Origin: UBA2357 sp002344625
GTDB lineage: Bacteria; Pseudomonadota; Gammaproteobacteria; Burkholderiales; Rhodocyclaceae
DNA length: 64,000 nucleotides
NCBI GenBank assembly: GCA_937995335.1
Contig: CALKIH010000011.1
Location: forward strand, 142,049-206,048
Reading direction: 5' to 3'
In this document: piece after piece, positions 43,602-52,331 of the stretch
Layout of the letters: every line of letters begins with the position of its first letter
How positions within the stretch are numbered: the stretch's first letter is position 1
Position numbers and translations under genes: made by a program
The notes under the pieces: model-generated
The model's database searches: none
Told to the model about the DNA's origin: nothing
The model's input: the letters and a program-made list of their open reading frames with translations, nothing else

Positions 43602-44684
43602 TCAAGGCGCCAGGTCGGTAGCGGTGACGAGATCCCCGGCCGGGATGGCGCGCGCGAGCGTCCGTCCGATCAGACTGGCGGCCTGATGGGGCGGGACGGC
43701 GCCGGCCGGGCAGGGGCGCAGCGCGACCAGGTCGGCTGCGGCGATCCGCGTTTGCGCCGCCAGGGGGTGAGCGGCACGCAGCGCACGACGCTGCACGATG
43801 CAGGATTCGCGCTCGTTGTCCATGACACGCTTTTCGTCGCTGCCCAGTGCGGCTTCCAGTTCGCGGCTGCGGTCGACCATGTCGCGCCAGCTCGCCGGAT
43901 CCATCGAGAATGGGTGGTCCGGCCCCTTGCGGCGGCGATCGTCGGTGAAGTGCTTTTCGATCACTCGCGCTCCGAGCGCGACCGCGCCGAGTACCGTGGC
44001 GTGCCCCGGCGTGTGGTCGGAAAGTCCCAGCACCACGTCGGGAAAGCAGCGCGCATAGCGGTGCAGCACATTGAGTGCGATGTGACGAAAGTTCTCGACC
44101 GAGCCGGTGTAGTTGGTGTTGCATTGCATCAGCACGATGGGCGCGCGCCGGGCGCGCGCCACGGCGACCGCTGCTTCCACTTCGGCCATGTCGGACGCGC
44201 CGGTCGCGATCAGCAGCGGTTTGCCATCGCAGGCGAGCCGGTCGATCAGCGCGTGCCAGGTGATGTCGCCGGAGCCGAGTTTCCAGGCCCGCACCAGCGG
44301 CGCCAGGCGGTCGACGATGTCGAGTGCGTAGGGTGTGGTCAGGTACTCGATGCCCGCGGCGCGGCAGGCCTCGCGCAGGGTTTCGCTCCAGTCCAGGTCC
44401 AGCGAGGCGTCGCGATAGACCTCGAACACCGGCTTGTTCCACGCGGCCTGGTGCGCCATCGCACCGAGCTTGCGGAAGCCGAGATCGGAGACGATGCTGT
44501 GCGCCTGGAAATTCTGGAACTTCGCCGCATCGGCACCGGCCTCAGCGCAGCGATGCACCAGTTCGATCGCGCGCGACAGGTCGCCGTCGTGGTTCGCGGC
44601 GATGTCGGCAACGAAATATACCGGATGATCGTCGCCGATTTCACGCTCGCCGATGCGGATCGACGGCCTGCGGGTTTCAGTCAT
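43602..44684 (-). CDS. NeuB/PseI-type nonulosonic acid synthase
   Basis: 360-residue protein of the NeuB family, which condenses phosphoenolpyruvate with a 6-carbon aldose to a nine-carbon acid. FVADIAANHDGDLSRAIELV opens the barrel; KLGSGDI, GLSDHTPGHA and KHFTDDRRRKGPDHPFSMDP are active-site blocks. A C-terminal SAF (antifreeze-like) domain covers about 295-355. The ATG at 44684 has GGGAG upstream; the longer frame adds ten weak residues. Whether the product is pseudaminic, legionaminic or another acid cannot be told. Confidence 0.87.
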   Translation of the reverse strand: MTETRRPSIRIGEREIGDDHPVYFVADIAANHDGDLSRAIELVHRCAEAGADAAKFQNFQAHSIVSDLGFRKLGAMAHQAAWNKPVFEVYRDASLDLDWSETLREACRAAGIEYLTTPYALDIVDRLAPLVRAWKLGSGDITWHALIDRLACDGKPLLIATGASDMAEVEAAVAVARARRAPIVLMQCNTNYTGSVENFRHIALNVLHRYARCFPDVVLGLSDHTPGHATVLGAVALGARVIEKHFTDDRRRKGPDHPFSMDPASWRDMVDRSRELEAALGSDEKRVMDNERESCIVQRRALRAAHPLAAQTRIAAADLVALRPCPAGAVPPHQAASLIGRTLARAIPAGDLVTATDLAP

Positions 44685-45633
44685 GGCGGGGCTCCCGAGG
44701 AACAGTGTTGGCACCGAAGTCGCGGGCGAGGCGTTCCACCGTCGCGTCCAGATCCGGCAAGGCCCGGCCGAGCAGGCCTTGCGCGCGCCCGACGTCCATG
44801 CGCATGTCCAGCGGGCGGTGCGCCGCCAGCGGCAGGGTGGTGATGGAACCGATCACGACTCGGTCCGCGGTTATGCCCAGCGCGTCGAGCAGATGCAGAC
44901 CGAATCGTGCCTTGGACCAGCCCGGTCCGCCGGCGCCGAGATTGAGTACGCCCTGGGCGTCGCCGGATGCGAACTCCAGCACCAGCGCGCACAGATCATC
45001 GGCGTGCAGGGGGTTGAACAGCACGTCGTCGACCAGCGTCGGCCGTTCACCGCGGGCGAGGGCGCCCAGTAGCCAATCGGCGAAACCACGCCGTAGTGGC
45101 GAGTGGCCGACGAAGTTGACGCGCAGGATCAGGTGGCGGGCACAACGCTTCGCCACCGCCTCGGCGCCAAGCTTGCTCAGTGCGTACACATTGCGCGGCA
45201 GCACCGTATCTTCGCGGTGCGGGCCGCGGCCGTCATAGACTTGGTCGGTGGACGTCAGGACCAGCCGGGTGTGTGGGCTACGGGTCGCGATCCAGTCGGC
45301 TAGATGTGCGGTGGCGGTGACATTGGCGGCGATCGCGGCGGCGGGCTGGCGCTCGCAATGGTCTACATCCGCCAGCGCCGCGAGATGGAAGACCAGATCG
45401 GGCCGGAAGTGCTCGAGCAGGGCATGGGTGGCAGCTTGCTCGCACAAGTCCATCCGCGCCCATTCGGTCGCACCACTGCCCGCTACCACGGGGCCTTGTC
45501 TGCCGACGAGCAGCAGCGGCGCGATGCCGTCCAGCCGTCGTATGAAGTGGGTACCGAGAAAACCGCTCGCGCCAGTGACCAGGATGCGTCGTTCAGACAA
45601 ACGTGTCGCAATAGACTCCACCGCCGGCATCAT
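44677..45633 (-). CDS. NAD-dependent SDR epimerase/reductase (RmlD-like)
   Basis: 318-residue extended SDR. NAD motif VTGASGFLGTHFI at residues 19-31, the catalytic YALSK after the active-site Ser/Thr in LVLTSTDQVYDG. Resembles RmlD-type 4-keto-sugar reductases. It starts inside the pseB stop and overlaps the synthase gene by eight bases, so it works on a product of this pathway. In canonical pseudaminate clusters PseC (aminotransferase) would follow PseB; here a reductase takes that place. Confidence 0.82.
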   Translation of the reverse strand: MMPAVESIATRLSERRILVTGASGFLGTHFIRRLDGIAPLLLVGRQGPVVAGSGATEWARMDLCEQAATHALLEHFRPDLVFHLAALADVDHCERQPAAAIAANVTATAHLADWIATRSPHTRLVLTSTDQVYDGRGPHREDTVLPRNVYALSKLGAEAVAKRCARHLILRVNFVGHSPLRRGFADWLLGALARGERPTLVDDVLFNPLHADDLCALVLEFASGDAQGVLNLGAGGPGWSKARFGLHLLDALGITADRVVIGSITTLPLAAHRPLDMRMDVGRAQGLLGRALPDLDATVERLARDFGANTVPREPRHD

Positions 45634-46667
45634 GGCACGTGGTTCGGGTTTCCCCCGCGCCCTGTCGCTTCCACATGTCGGGCATCGGCGGCGATCAACG
45701 TGCGCAGGGTGGCGACGTCGAGGAATTCCGGGTTGGTGCCGCTGTTGTAGGCGAAGCCTTCCGGCACCGGTACGGCCCCGGCCGTGGTGCAATAACGGGC
45801 GATGCTGACGGGGTCGATGCTCGCCAGAATCGCGTAGTAGCGACCGAGATCCACGGTGTGTGGGCTATCGCTGGCGGTGATCATCTCTTCGTGGATCTTC
45901 TCGCCCGCGCGGATCCCGATGACCTCGCGGCTGCAGTCCGGCCCGATCGCCTCGGCGAGGTCGGTGATGCGGTAGGAGGGGATCTTGGGCACGAAGATCT
46001 CACCGCCGCGGCAGTTGTCCAGCGCCCACAACACCATGTTCACCCCTTCCTGCAGGGTGATGTTGAAGCGGGTCATCTGCGGGTGGGTGATGCGCAGCAG
46101 TCCGTGCCGTCGTTGTTCGAGAAACAGCGGAACCACCGAGCCGCGACTGCCCATCACGTTGCCATAGCGCACTACGGCGAAGCGCAGGTCGCGACGACCA
46201 CGGATGTTGTTCGCCGCGATGAAGAGCTTGTCGGAGGCCAGCTTGGTCGCACCGTACAGGTTGATCGGCGCGGCGGCCTTGTCGGTGGACAAGGCCACCA
46301 CGCGGCGGACTTGGGTGTCCAGGCAGGCCTCGATCAGATTCTGCGCACCGATGATGTTGGTCTTGATGAATTCGAACGGGTTGTATTCCGCCGTCGGTAC
46401 CTGCTTGAGTGCCGCAGCGTGGACCACCGTGTCTATGCCTTCCAGCGCCCGGCGCAGGCGCGCCTCGTCGCGCACGTCGCCGAGGAAGAAGCGCAGTGCC
46501 GGGTGCCGCTCTGGCGGGAACACCCGGCTCATTTCGTACTGCTTGAGCTCGTCGCGGGAAAACACCACCAGGCGGCGCACATCCGGGTAGCGCTGCAGCA
46601 CGGTTCGGACGAATGCGTGACCGAACGAACCAGTGCCACCGGTGATCAGGATCGAGGACTCTTCCAC
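45630..46667 (-). CDS. pseB: UDP-N-acetylglucosamine 4,6-dehydratase (inverting), PseB-like
   Basis: 345-residue extended SDR that makes the 4-keto-6-deoxy sugar nucleotide starting pseudaminic acid synthesis. NAD motif ILITGGTGSFGHAFV is at the N-terminus, HAAALKQVPTAEYNP and the catalytic STDKAAAPINLYGATK follow. The GTG at 46667 has GGAG eight bases upstream and gives the usual PseB N-terminus; the frame could start 23 codons earlier at 46736. First gene of the sugar part of the island. Confidence 0.9.
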   Translation of the reverse strand: MEESSILITGGTGSFGHAFVRTVLQRYPDVRRLVVFSRDELKQYEMSRVFPPERHPALRFFLGDVRDEARLRRALEGIDTVVHAAALKQVPTAEYNPFEFIKTNIIGAQNLIEACLDTQVRRVVALSTDKAAAPINLYGATKLASDKLFIAANNIRGRRDLRFAVVRYGNVMGSRGSVVPLFLEQRRHGLLRITHPQMTRFNITLQEGVNMVLWALDNCRGGEIFVPKIPSYRITDLAEAIGPDCSREVIGIRAGEKIHEEMITASDSPHTVDLGRYYAILASIDPVSIARYCTTAGAVPVPEGFAYNSGTNPEFLDVATLRTLIAADARHVEATGRGGNPNHVP

Positions 46668-46731
46668 CCGGGGTTCTCCATGCGTGCCGCGGCGAAGTGT
46701 TCGCCGACAATCGGACAGTTTGACGTTCGAA

Positions 46732-46761
46732 ACCATACTACTGCAGCGAAGGCGGCGTCAA
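46732..46761 (-). promoter_or_regulatory. candidate sigma-70 promoter of pseB
   Basis: Minus strand TTGACG (46761-46756) and TATGGT (46737-46732) with an 18-base spacer, about 65 bases upstream of the chosen pseB start. It is the only reasonable promoter I see inside the sugar gene run, and it would drive most of the island. Confidence 0.45.
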
Positions 46762-46827
46762 AGCACGAGAAACGCCTGAAACGCGCTTCAATTTGTCGAA
46801 TGGAGCGCTGCCCGCGCGGCGGCGAGC

Positions 46828-48018
46828 TTATCTTCGGCCTGCGAGGCCATGCCGTGCCTGCACGGCTTCCAATACGGTATCCGCGGCCTCTTCGGCCGTC
46901 ATCGCCTGGGTGTCGATCCAGATCTCAGGACATTCGGGCGCTTCATAAGGAGAGTCGATGCCGGTAAAGTTCTTCAATTCTCCCCTGCGGGCCTTCTGGT
47001 ACAGGCCCTTCACATCGCGTTGCTCGGCAACGGCCAGCGGTGTATCGATGAACACTTCGAGAAACTCGCATGCTTCCACAAGTTCCCGTGCCATCCTGCG
47101 CTCGGCGCGAAAAGGCGAAATGAAAGCGGTGATCACGATCAAGCCGGCATCGATCATGAGCTTGGCAAGCTCGGCGACCCGGCGGATGTTCTCCACCCGG
47201 TCCGCATCAGTGAAACCCAGGTCCTTGTTCAAGCCATGGCGCAGATTGTCGCCATCGAGCAGGTAGGTGTGCCGGCCTGTGGCGATCAGGCGTTTCTCGA
47301 CCAGGTTCGCGATGGTTGACTTTCCTGCGCCTGACAAACCGGTAAGCCACAATATGTAGGGTTGCTGTCCTTTGAGTTCGGCGCGTGCCCGTTTGTCGAC
47401 GTCAATATGCTGTCGGTGTATGTTGTGCGCGCGTCGAAGGGCAAAGTGTATGCGCCCCCTGCCCAGCAGGCCAACGTCGTCGCGGATCGCGAACCCTCCC
47501 ATGGTTGGATTATCCGCAAAGGCATCGAAAACCAACGGCCGATCCGCTTTTAGATTGCACACCGCGACATCTCCCCGGTTAAGGCAGCGGGCCGCGATGC
47601 GGGCGTGACTATCCCCAGCGCGGTACTTGATCGCCGTCACCTCGACGCCGGTGTGTTGGTCAGCCAGTTCGAGCAGGTATCGTCGTCCTCCCAGAAGGGG
47701 CGTGTCCCCCAGCCAGTCGAGCGTCGCCTCGAACTGATCGGCGACGACGGCTGGCTGCGCGGCCTCGGCCAGAAAGTCGCCTGCGTCAGGGACGATGCCA
47801 TCAACCAGCGCAACAGAGATGGTGTCGGCGCGGCTGGCCGACCCAATGCGCACGTGGGCAACGATCACCTCTTGCCCTCGCGGAAGCCACCGCAACCTGG
47901 CGCCGACAGCCATATGGCCGCTGATCATGCGCACCGGAAAGTGGCGGCCTTCCGGTTCTACGGTGACGTTGCCGGCTACTCGCGCTCGCAGCGGCGTCTT
48001 TGCGTCAGAGCTATCCAC
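46828..48018 (-). CDS. cysC: APS kinase with CysN-type beta-barrel domains but no GTPase
   Basis: 396 residues. The C-terminal part (about 205-390) is an intact APS kinase: Walker A GLSGAGKSTIA, DGDNLRHGLNKDLGF, and the lid GLYQKARRGELKNFTG. The first 200 residues resemble domains II and III of the sulfate adenylyltransferase GTPase subunit CysN (LRWLPRGQEVIVAHV, GRIHFALRRAHNIH) but the GTP-binding domain is missing and there is no room for it upstream. So it is a truncated CysNC fusion. It should make PAPS from APS, the donor for the sulfotransferase in the same island. Confidence 0.83.
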   Translation of the reverse strand: MDSSDAKTPLRARVAGNVTVEPEGRHFPVRMISGHMAVGARLRWLPRGQEVIVAHVRIGSASRADTISVALVDGIVPDAGDFLAEAAQPAVVADQFEATLDWLGDTPLLGGRRYLLELADQHTGVEVTAIKYRAGDSHARIAARCLNRGDVAVCNLKADRPLVFDAFADNPTMGGFAIRDDVGLLGRGRIHFALRRAHNIHRQHIDVDKRARAELKGQQPYILWLTGLSGAGKSTIANLVEKRLIATGRHTYLLDGDNLRHGLNKDLGFTDADRVENIRRVAELAKLMIDAGLIVITAFISPFRAERRMARELVEACEFLEVFIDTPLAVAEQRDVKGLYQKARRGELKNFTGIDSPYEAPECPEIWIDTQAMTAEEAADTVLEAVQARHGLAGRR

Positions 48019-48112
48019 ACACCTCCCATGTCTGAAGCACGTCGTAGCCTGCCAACGCAGTATCCGGCGGGTGTCGATTGCATCCGCTGTTAGGCGCGAC
48101 GGTGCGGTCGCT

Positions 48113-48144
48113 GGTCAGCGTAACGCCAGACGCGGTCAGCGTAA
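48113..48144. repeat. 11-base direct repeat, 21-base period
   Basis: GGTCAGCGTAA occurs at 48113-48123 and 48134-48144. Two copies two helical turns apart, about 100 bases upstream of the APS kinase start, could be a regulator site. Nothing else supports this. Confidence 0.3.
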
Positions 48145-48154
48145 AGCGTGGTCC

Positions 48155-48188
48155 GAGCAGGGACATCGTGGCGATGCTGTCCCTGCTC
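48155..48188 (-). terminator. inverted repeat downstream of ipdC-like gene
   Basis: Perfect 11-base arms (GAGCAGGGACA at 48155-48165 and complement at 48178-48188) around a 12-base loop, about 95 bases past the decarboxylase stop. No T-run follows on the minus strand, so it is a weak terminator candidate or a dyad operator for the APS kinase gene. Confidence 0.35.
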
Positions 48189-48283
48189 GGGCAATCTCCC
48201 GGTACGAACGGTATTCCTCCAGCCGCGCTGGATGTGCTTGCCGAGCTTCTCGACCGTGCCCAACCGGAGAGCGGAGCTTCGCG

Positions 48284-49906
48284 CTACGAGCGCTGCGACA
48301 GCCGCTTCACCCCGGCCACGAAGCGCGACAAGGTGTCGGACAGTACGCCGCGTGGCACCATGGCTTCGATGAGCTGGAATTTTCCCCGGGTCGCCACCGC
48401 TCGTTCGAGCGCGGTTTTGAGTTCGGCGCGGGTGCTCACGCGTACGCCGTCGCCGCCCAGCCCTTTGGCCATGCTGGCGAAGCCCCAGTCGTCGAGGTTG
48501 TTGAAGTCGGACTCGGGCTGGAAGGTTCGCAGCATCTCCCACGAGGCGTTGTTGAGCAGGATCACGATCGGGTCCCAGCCGAAGCGGCGGCAGTTGCCGA
48601 GTTCCCAGCCGGTCATCTGGAAGGCGCCGTCACCCACCAGGATCAGCGGGCGCTGGCCGGAGGCGGCCTGCAGCCCCAGGCCGGCAGGCACGCCGAAGCC
48701 CATCGTGGCGTAGTAGCCGGGTGCCACGAGCTCGGTCTGGGCGATATCCATCGCGGTGAACAGACAGTCGCCCATGTCGGCCGCGATCGGCATGCGGCCA
48801 TGGGCGTCCATCAGGTCGTTGACCGCCATCGCGATGTCGTTGGGGGTGATCGGGCCGTCGTCGGCGGTGAGGCCGCGCGGATAGACGGGGGCGCTGACTT
48901 CGATCGCCGGCGCGTGTTCGCCGACCCGCTCGAGCAAGGCATCGACGATGGCGCCCAGCGGGATGTCGTTGTAAGTGTGGTAACCCAGCGTCACGCGATG
49001 ATCGAGCGCCTGGATGGTCTTGCGCATGTCGATCTGGCGCGACGAAACGCCGAAGTTGGTATCGGAGATGATCACCCCGAGCAGCAGCAGCGCATCCGAG
49101 TGCTCGACCAAGTCGGTGATTTCGGCGCGACCGGCCACGCCGAGATAGGTGCCGGCCAGCGGGGCGTCGGTGCCGGTCAGCAGGCCGCGTCCGAGAATGC
49201 TGGTCACCACCGGGACGCCGAGCCGGCGCGCGAGTTCGGCGACTTTCTCCTCGAGGCCGAAGCGGCGAACCTCGACCCCCACCATGAGTACCGGCGAACT
49301 GGCGGCGCGGATGCGTGCGACGATCTCGTCGACGCAGGCCGCCAGCGCATCGTGATCGACCGCTGGCGGCGCAAGCGCACTGACCGGTTCGCACGGAACC
49401 GTGACCATGTCGCGCGGCAGTTCGATGTACACCGGGCGGGATTCCCGCAGGCAGCTCGCAAGCACCCGGGCGATCTCGGCCGGGGCGGTGCGTGCGTCGT
49501 CCAGGCGCGCCTGGTCGCAGGTGATTTCGCGATAGATCGCGAACTGGGAGTCGAGCGTCTTGGCCTGATGGTGGAGCAGCAGGCCGGATACGGCCTCACC
49601 CTTGCCCGGAGCGCCCGAAATGACTACCACCGGCGACTTTTCGGCATAGGCGCCGGCAATCGGGTTGACCATGTTGAGCGCGCCGGCGCCATACGTCACC
49701 GCCGCCACGCCGAGGCCGCTATGAAAACGGGCCGCCGCATCGGCGGCAAAGCCGACGCCGGGTTCATGGCTGAGGGTGTGCAGCGGCAGGATCCGGGATT
49801 CTTCCATGACCTTGAAAAAGGGCAGGGCGAAGTCGCCGGGGATGCCGAAAACTTCGCGCGCGCCGTGGTCGCGCAGCGCCGTCAGCAAGACTTGGGAGAG
49901 GTTCAT
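48284..49906 (-). CDS. ipdC: indolepyruvate/phenylpyruvate decarboxylase
   Basis: 540-residue thiamine-diphosphate enzyme. The catalytic Glu is in LSHEPGVGFAADAAAR, and the cofactor motif begins GDGAFQMTGWELGN and ends NNASWEMLR. The sequence closely follows, in my recall, the Azospirillum brasilense enzyme that converts indole-3-pyruvate (auxin route) and phenylpyruvate to aldehydes. The ATG at 49906 gives the family N-terminus (MNLSQVLLTALRDHGA); the frame begins 15 codons earlier. Single gene between the island and xpt. Confidence 0.87.
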   Translation of the reverse strand: MNLSQVLLTALRDHGAREVFGIPGDFALPFFKVMEESRILPLHTLSHEPGVGFAADAAARFHSGLGVAAVTYGAGALNMVNPIAGAYAEKSPVVVISGAPGKGEAVSGLLLHHQAKTLDSQFAIYREITCDQARLDDARTAPAEIARVLASCLRESRPVYIELPRDMVTVPCEPVSALAPPAVDHDALAACVDEIVARIRAASSPVLMVGVEVRRFGLEEKVAELARRLGVPVVTSILGRGLLTGTDAPLAGTYLGVAGRAEITDLVEHSDALLLLGVIISDTNFGVSSRQIDMRKTIQALDHRVTLGYHTYNDIPLGAIVDALLERVGEHAPAIEVSAPVYPRGLTADDGPITPNDIAMAVNDLMDAHGRMPIAADMGDCLFTAMDIAQTELVAPGYYATMGFGVPAGLGLQAASGQRPLILVGDGAFQMTGWELGNCRRFGWDPIVILLNNASWEMLRTFQPESDFNNLDDWGFASMAKGLGGDGVRVSTRAELKTALERAVATRGKFQLIEAMVPRGVLSDTLSRFVAGVKRLSQRS

Positions 49907-49950
49907 GGCGGTGTTCCGGGGATTGATCGAAAGACCCAGAATACACGCCA

Positions 49951-49979
49951 TTTATCGAAGAAATTGTGCTCTTTATCGA
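49951..49979. repeat. TTTATCGA direct repeats upstream of ipdC
   Basis: TTTATCGA at 49951-49958 and 49972-49979, 21 bases apart, 45-75 bases upstream of the decarboxylase start. A candidate operator; the regulator is not known. Confidence 0.35.
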
Positions 49980-50087
49980 TCCTGGCGAAAAGCGTGTTTC
50001 GAAAACCGCGCCCGATCGGGCAAGACCTGTCGTCCGGTGCCAGGATGTGGATCCGGCCGCGCGCTGGCGGCCGGGCGGCGTGTCAGG

Positions 50088-50696
50088 TCAATCCTGCGGC
50101 TGGAGAATGACCGCCTTGCCGTTTTCCAGGCGCTCGACCTGTGCGAGTGTCGCGACCGGCACATCGAGCGCGTCGATGGCGGCATGGCCGAGTTTGAAGC
50201 GCTTTTCGACGATGAATCCGGCGCCCAGCACCTCTGCGCCGGCCTCGCGCGCCATTTCGATCAGCGCCACCGCGGTGCGGCCGTTCGAAAGGAAGTCATC
50301 GACGATCACGACCCGGCTGCCGCTTGGAATGAACTTCTGCGCGATCACCAGCTTGGTCGCCCCCCCTTTGGTGGGGGACGGGATGATGCGCGACAGCGAC
50401 GGCGATTCGACCTCCGGCGAGTACTTCTTGGCGAACACCAGCGGTACGTTGAGCGCTTGCGCGACCACCAGGCCCGGTGCAATCCCGCTCGCCTCGGCGG
50501 TCAGGATCAGGGTCGGCTGAAAGGCCGAGAGCCGGCGCGCGAGTTCGCGCCCCATGTCGGCAATGAATGCGGGTTCGATGCGGTGATTCAGGAAGTGGTC
50601 GATCTTGAGGATCTGGTCGCCGATGACGGTCGCCTCCTGTTCGATGCGACGTACCAGGGGTGCGTAGGCGTTGTTCAACTGCACATGCGGATTCAT
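50088..50696 (-). CDS. xpt: xanthine phosphoribosyltransferase
   Basis: 202-residue purine salvage enzyme resembling Bacillus Xpt, converting xanthine and PRPP to XMP. Blocks: QILKIDHFLNHRIEP, EASGIAPGLVVAQAL, the PRPP-binding VVIVDDFLSNGRT and GFIVEKRFKLG. No purine riboswitch was seen in the short upstream gap. It follows the pyruvate kinase gene on the same strand by 64 bases. Confidence 0.92.
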   Translation of the reverse strand: MNPHVQLNNAYAPLVRRIEQEATVIGDQILKIDHFLNHRIEPAFIADMGRELARRLSAFQPTLILTAEASGIAPGLVVAQALNVPLVFAKKYSPEVESPSLSRIIPSPTKGGATKLVIAQKFIPSGSRVVIVDDFLSNGRTAVALIEMAREAGAEVLGAGFIVEKRFKLGHAAIDALDVPVATLAQVERLENGKAVILQPQD

Positions 50697-50760
50697 AAAA
50701 GGTCTCGGAACGGGACGGATGCTTGAAAGGTTGAATGGGCGCGTTTGCCCCGCCTGGGTG

Positions 50761-52191
50761 CTATTGCAGCGGGTTGTCGCCTATCCGGGTGACATGGAGC
50801 AGGTTGGTGGTGCCGCTGCGGCCGAAGGGGATGCCCGCGATCACCACGATCTGGTCGCCGGTCACCGCAAAGCCGGCATCGACCGCCGCCTTGGCCGCGT
50901 GCTCGACCATTTCGTTCACGTCGTGGATCTCTTCATAGGGCACCGCGTGCACGCCCCATACCAGCGCGAGCCGCCGCGCGGTCGAAATGTGCGGGGTCAG
51001 GCTCAGGATCGGCGCGGGAGGGCGTTCGCGCGAAGCGCGCAGGGTCGAAAAGCCGGACGACGTGAAGGCCACCGTCGCGACCGGGTGGAGCAGGTTGGTC
51101 ACGCCGCGCAGCGCGTAGCAGATGGCGTCGGAGGTGTTCGACTCGGCGGGCGTGTGTGAGGCTTCGAGTGCGCTGCGCCAGGCCGGATCGGCCTCGACCT
51201 CACAGATGATGCGATCCATGATGGTGACCGCTTCCACCGGATACTGCCCGGATGCGGACTCCGCCGAAAGCATCACCGCGTCGGCACCGTCGTAGATCGC
51301 GGTGGCGACGTCCGAAGCCTCGGCGCGGGTCGGAATCGGCGCGCCGATCATCGATTCGAGCATCTGGGTGGCAACCACAACCGGTTTGCCGGCGCGGCGC
51401 GCCGCGCGCACGATGCGCCGCTGCAGGACCGGCACCTGCTGTGGTGGCAATTCCACGCCGAGGTCTCCGCGCGCGACCATGATGCCGTCGGCCTGCTCGA
51501 CGATCGCGTCGAGGCTCTCGATCGCCGAGGGTTTTTCGAGCTTGGCCATGATCCAGGCGCGATCGCCGACGAGCTTGCGCGCTTCGATGATGTCTTGCGG
51601 GCGCTGCACGAACGACAGCGCGACCCAGTCGACGCCGAGTTCGAGGCCGTAGGCGAGGTCGAGCAAGTCCTTCTCGGTCAGCGGGGAGATCGGCAATACC
51701 ACGCCCGGCACGTTCACGCCCTTGCGATCCGACAGCGTGCCACCGACCAGCACCGTGGTATCGGCAGAACGGTCGTCGCAGCGGTCGACCCGCAGCCGGA
51801 TCTTGCCGTCGTCGAGCAGGAGTTCGGTACCGACATGCAGCGCCGCGAAGATCTCGACATGGGGCAGGGGGGCACGCGCGGCATTGCCCGGTGCGTCGTC
51901 CAGATCGAGCCTGAAGCGGCTCCCGGTGGCAAGGGCGACCTTGCCACCGTCTATCCGGCCGATCCGGAGCTTGGGCCCTTGCAGGTCCAGCAGTATGCCC
52001 ACCGGGCGGCCGGTTTCCTGCTCGACGCTGCGGATCGCGCGATAACGTTCGGCATGGTCTTCATGGGTGCCATGGCTGAAGTTGAGCCTGAAAATGTCCG
52101 CGCCGGCGGCGAAGAGGGTGCGAATCTGGTCCAGTGTGGAACTGGCGGGCCCCAGTGTGGCAAGTATGCGGGCCTGGCGGGTACGACGCAT
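50761..52191 (-). CDS. pyk: pyruvate kinase
   Basis: 476-residue glycolytic enzyme making pyruvate and ATP from phosphoenolpyruvate and ADP. N-terminal RILATLGPASSTLDQI and RLNFSHGTHEDH, the catalytic Lys in IMAKLEKPSAIESL, and MVARGDLGVELP are all present. The ATG at 52191 has GGAG upstream; the much longer open frame towards 53037 is antisense-like noise out of frame with ppk2. The enzyme is full length with its C-terminal allosteric domain. Confidence 0.95.
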   Translation of the reverse strand: MRRTRQARILATLGPASSTLDQIRTLFAAGADIFRLNFSHGTHEDHAERYRAIRSVEQETGRPVGILLDLQGPKLRIGRIDGGKVALATGSRFRLDLDDAPGNAARAPLPHVEIFAALHVGTELLLDDGKIRLRVDRCDDRSADTTVLVGGTLSDRKGVNVPGVVLPISPLTEKDLLDLAYGLELGVDWVALSFVQRPQDIIEARKLVGDRAWIMAKLEKPSAIESLDAIVEQADGIMVARGDLGVELPPQQVPVLQRRIVRAARRAGKPVVVATQMLESMIGAPIPTRAEASDVATAIYDGADAVMLSAESASGQYPVEAVTIMDRIICEVEADPAWRSALEASHTPAESNTSDAICYALRGVTNLLHPVATVAFTSSGFSTLRASRERPPAPILSLTPHISTARRLALVWGVHAVPYEEIHDVNEMVEHAAKAAVDAGFAVTGDQIVVIAGIPFGRSGTTNLLHVTRIGDNPLQ

Positions 52192-52331
52192 GGAGTCTCC
52201 GATTGGATTGGTCTTGTTGGTGCGTTCAGAGTCGTATTGTGCCCTAAGGCGCCACCCGCGGAAGCCCGGTCGCGATGCCCGGCGCTCGCCGCGCTGGCGC
52301 CCCGGAGTCGGCGGGCGCGGGTCGCAGACGG

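Noticed and set aside
50697..50760. Purine riboswitch upstream of xpt
   Set aside because: The gap is too short and shows no purine-aptamer core.
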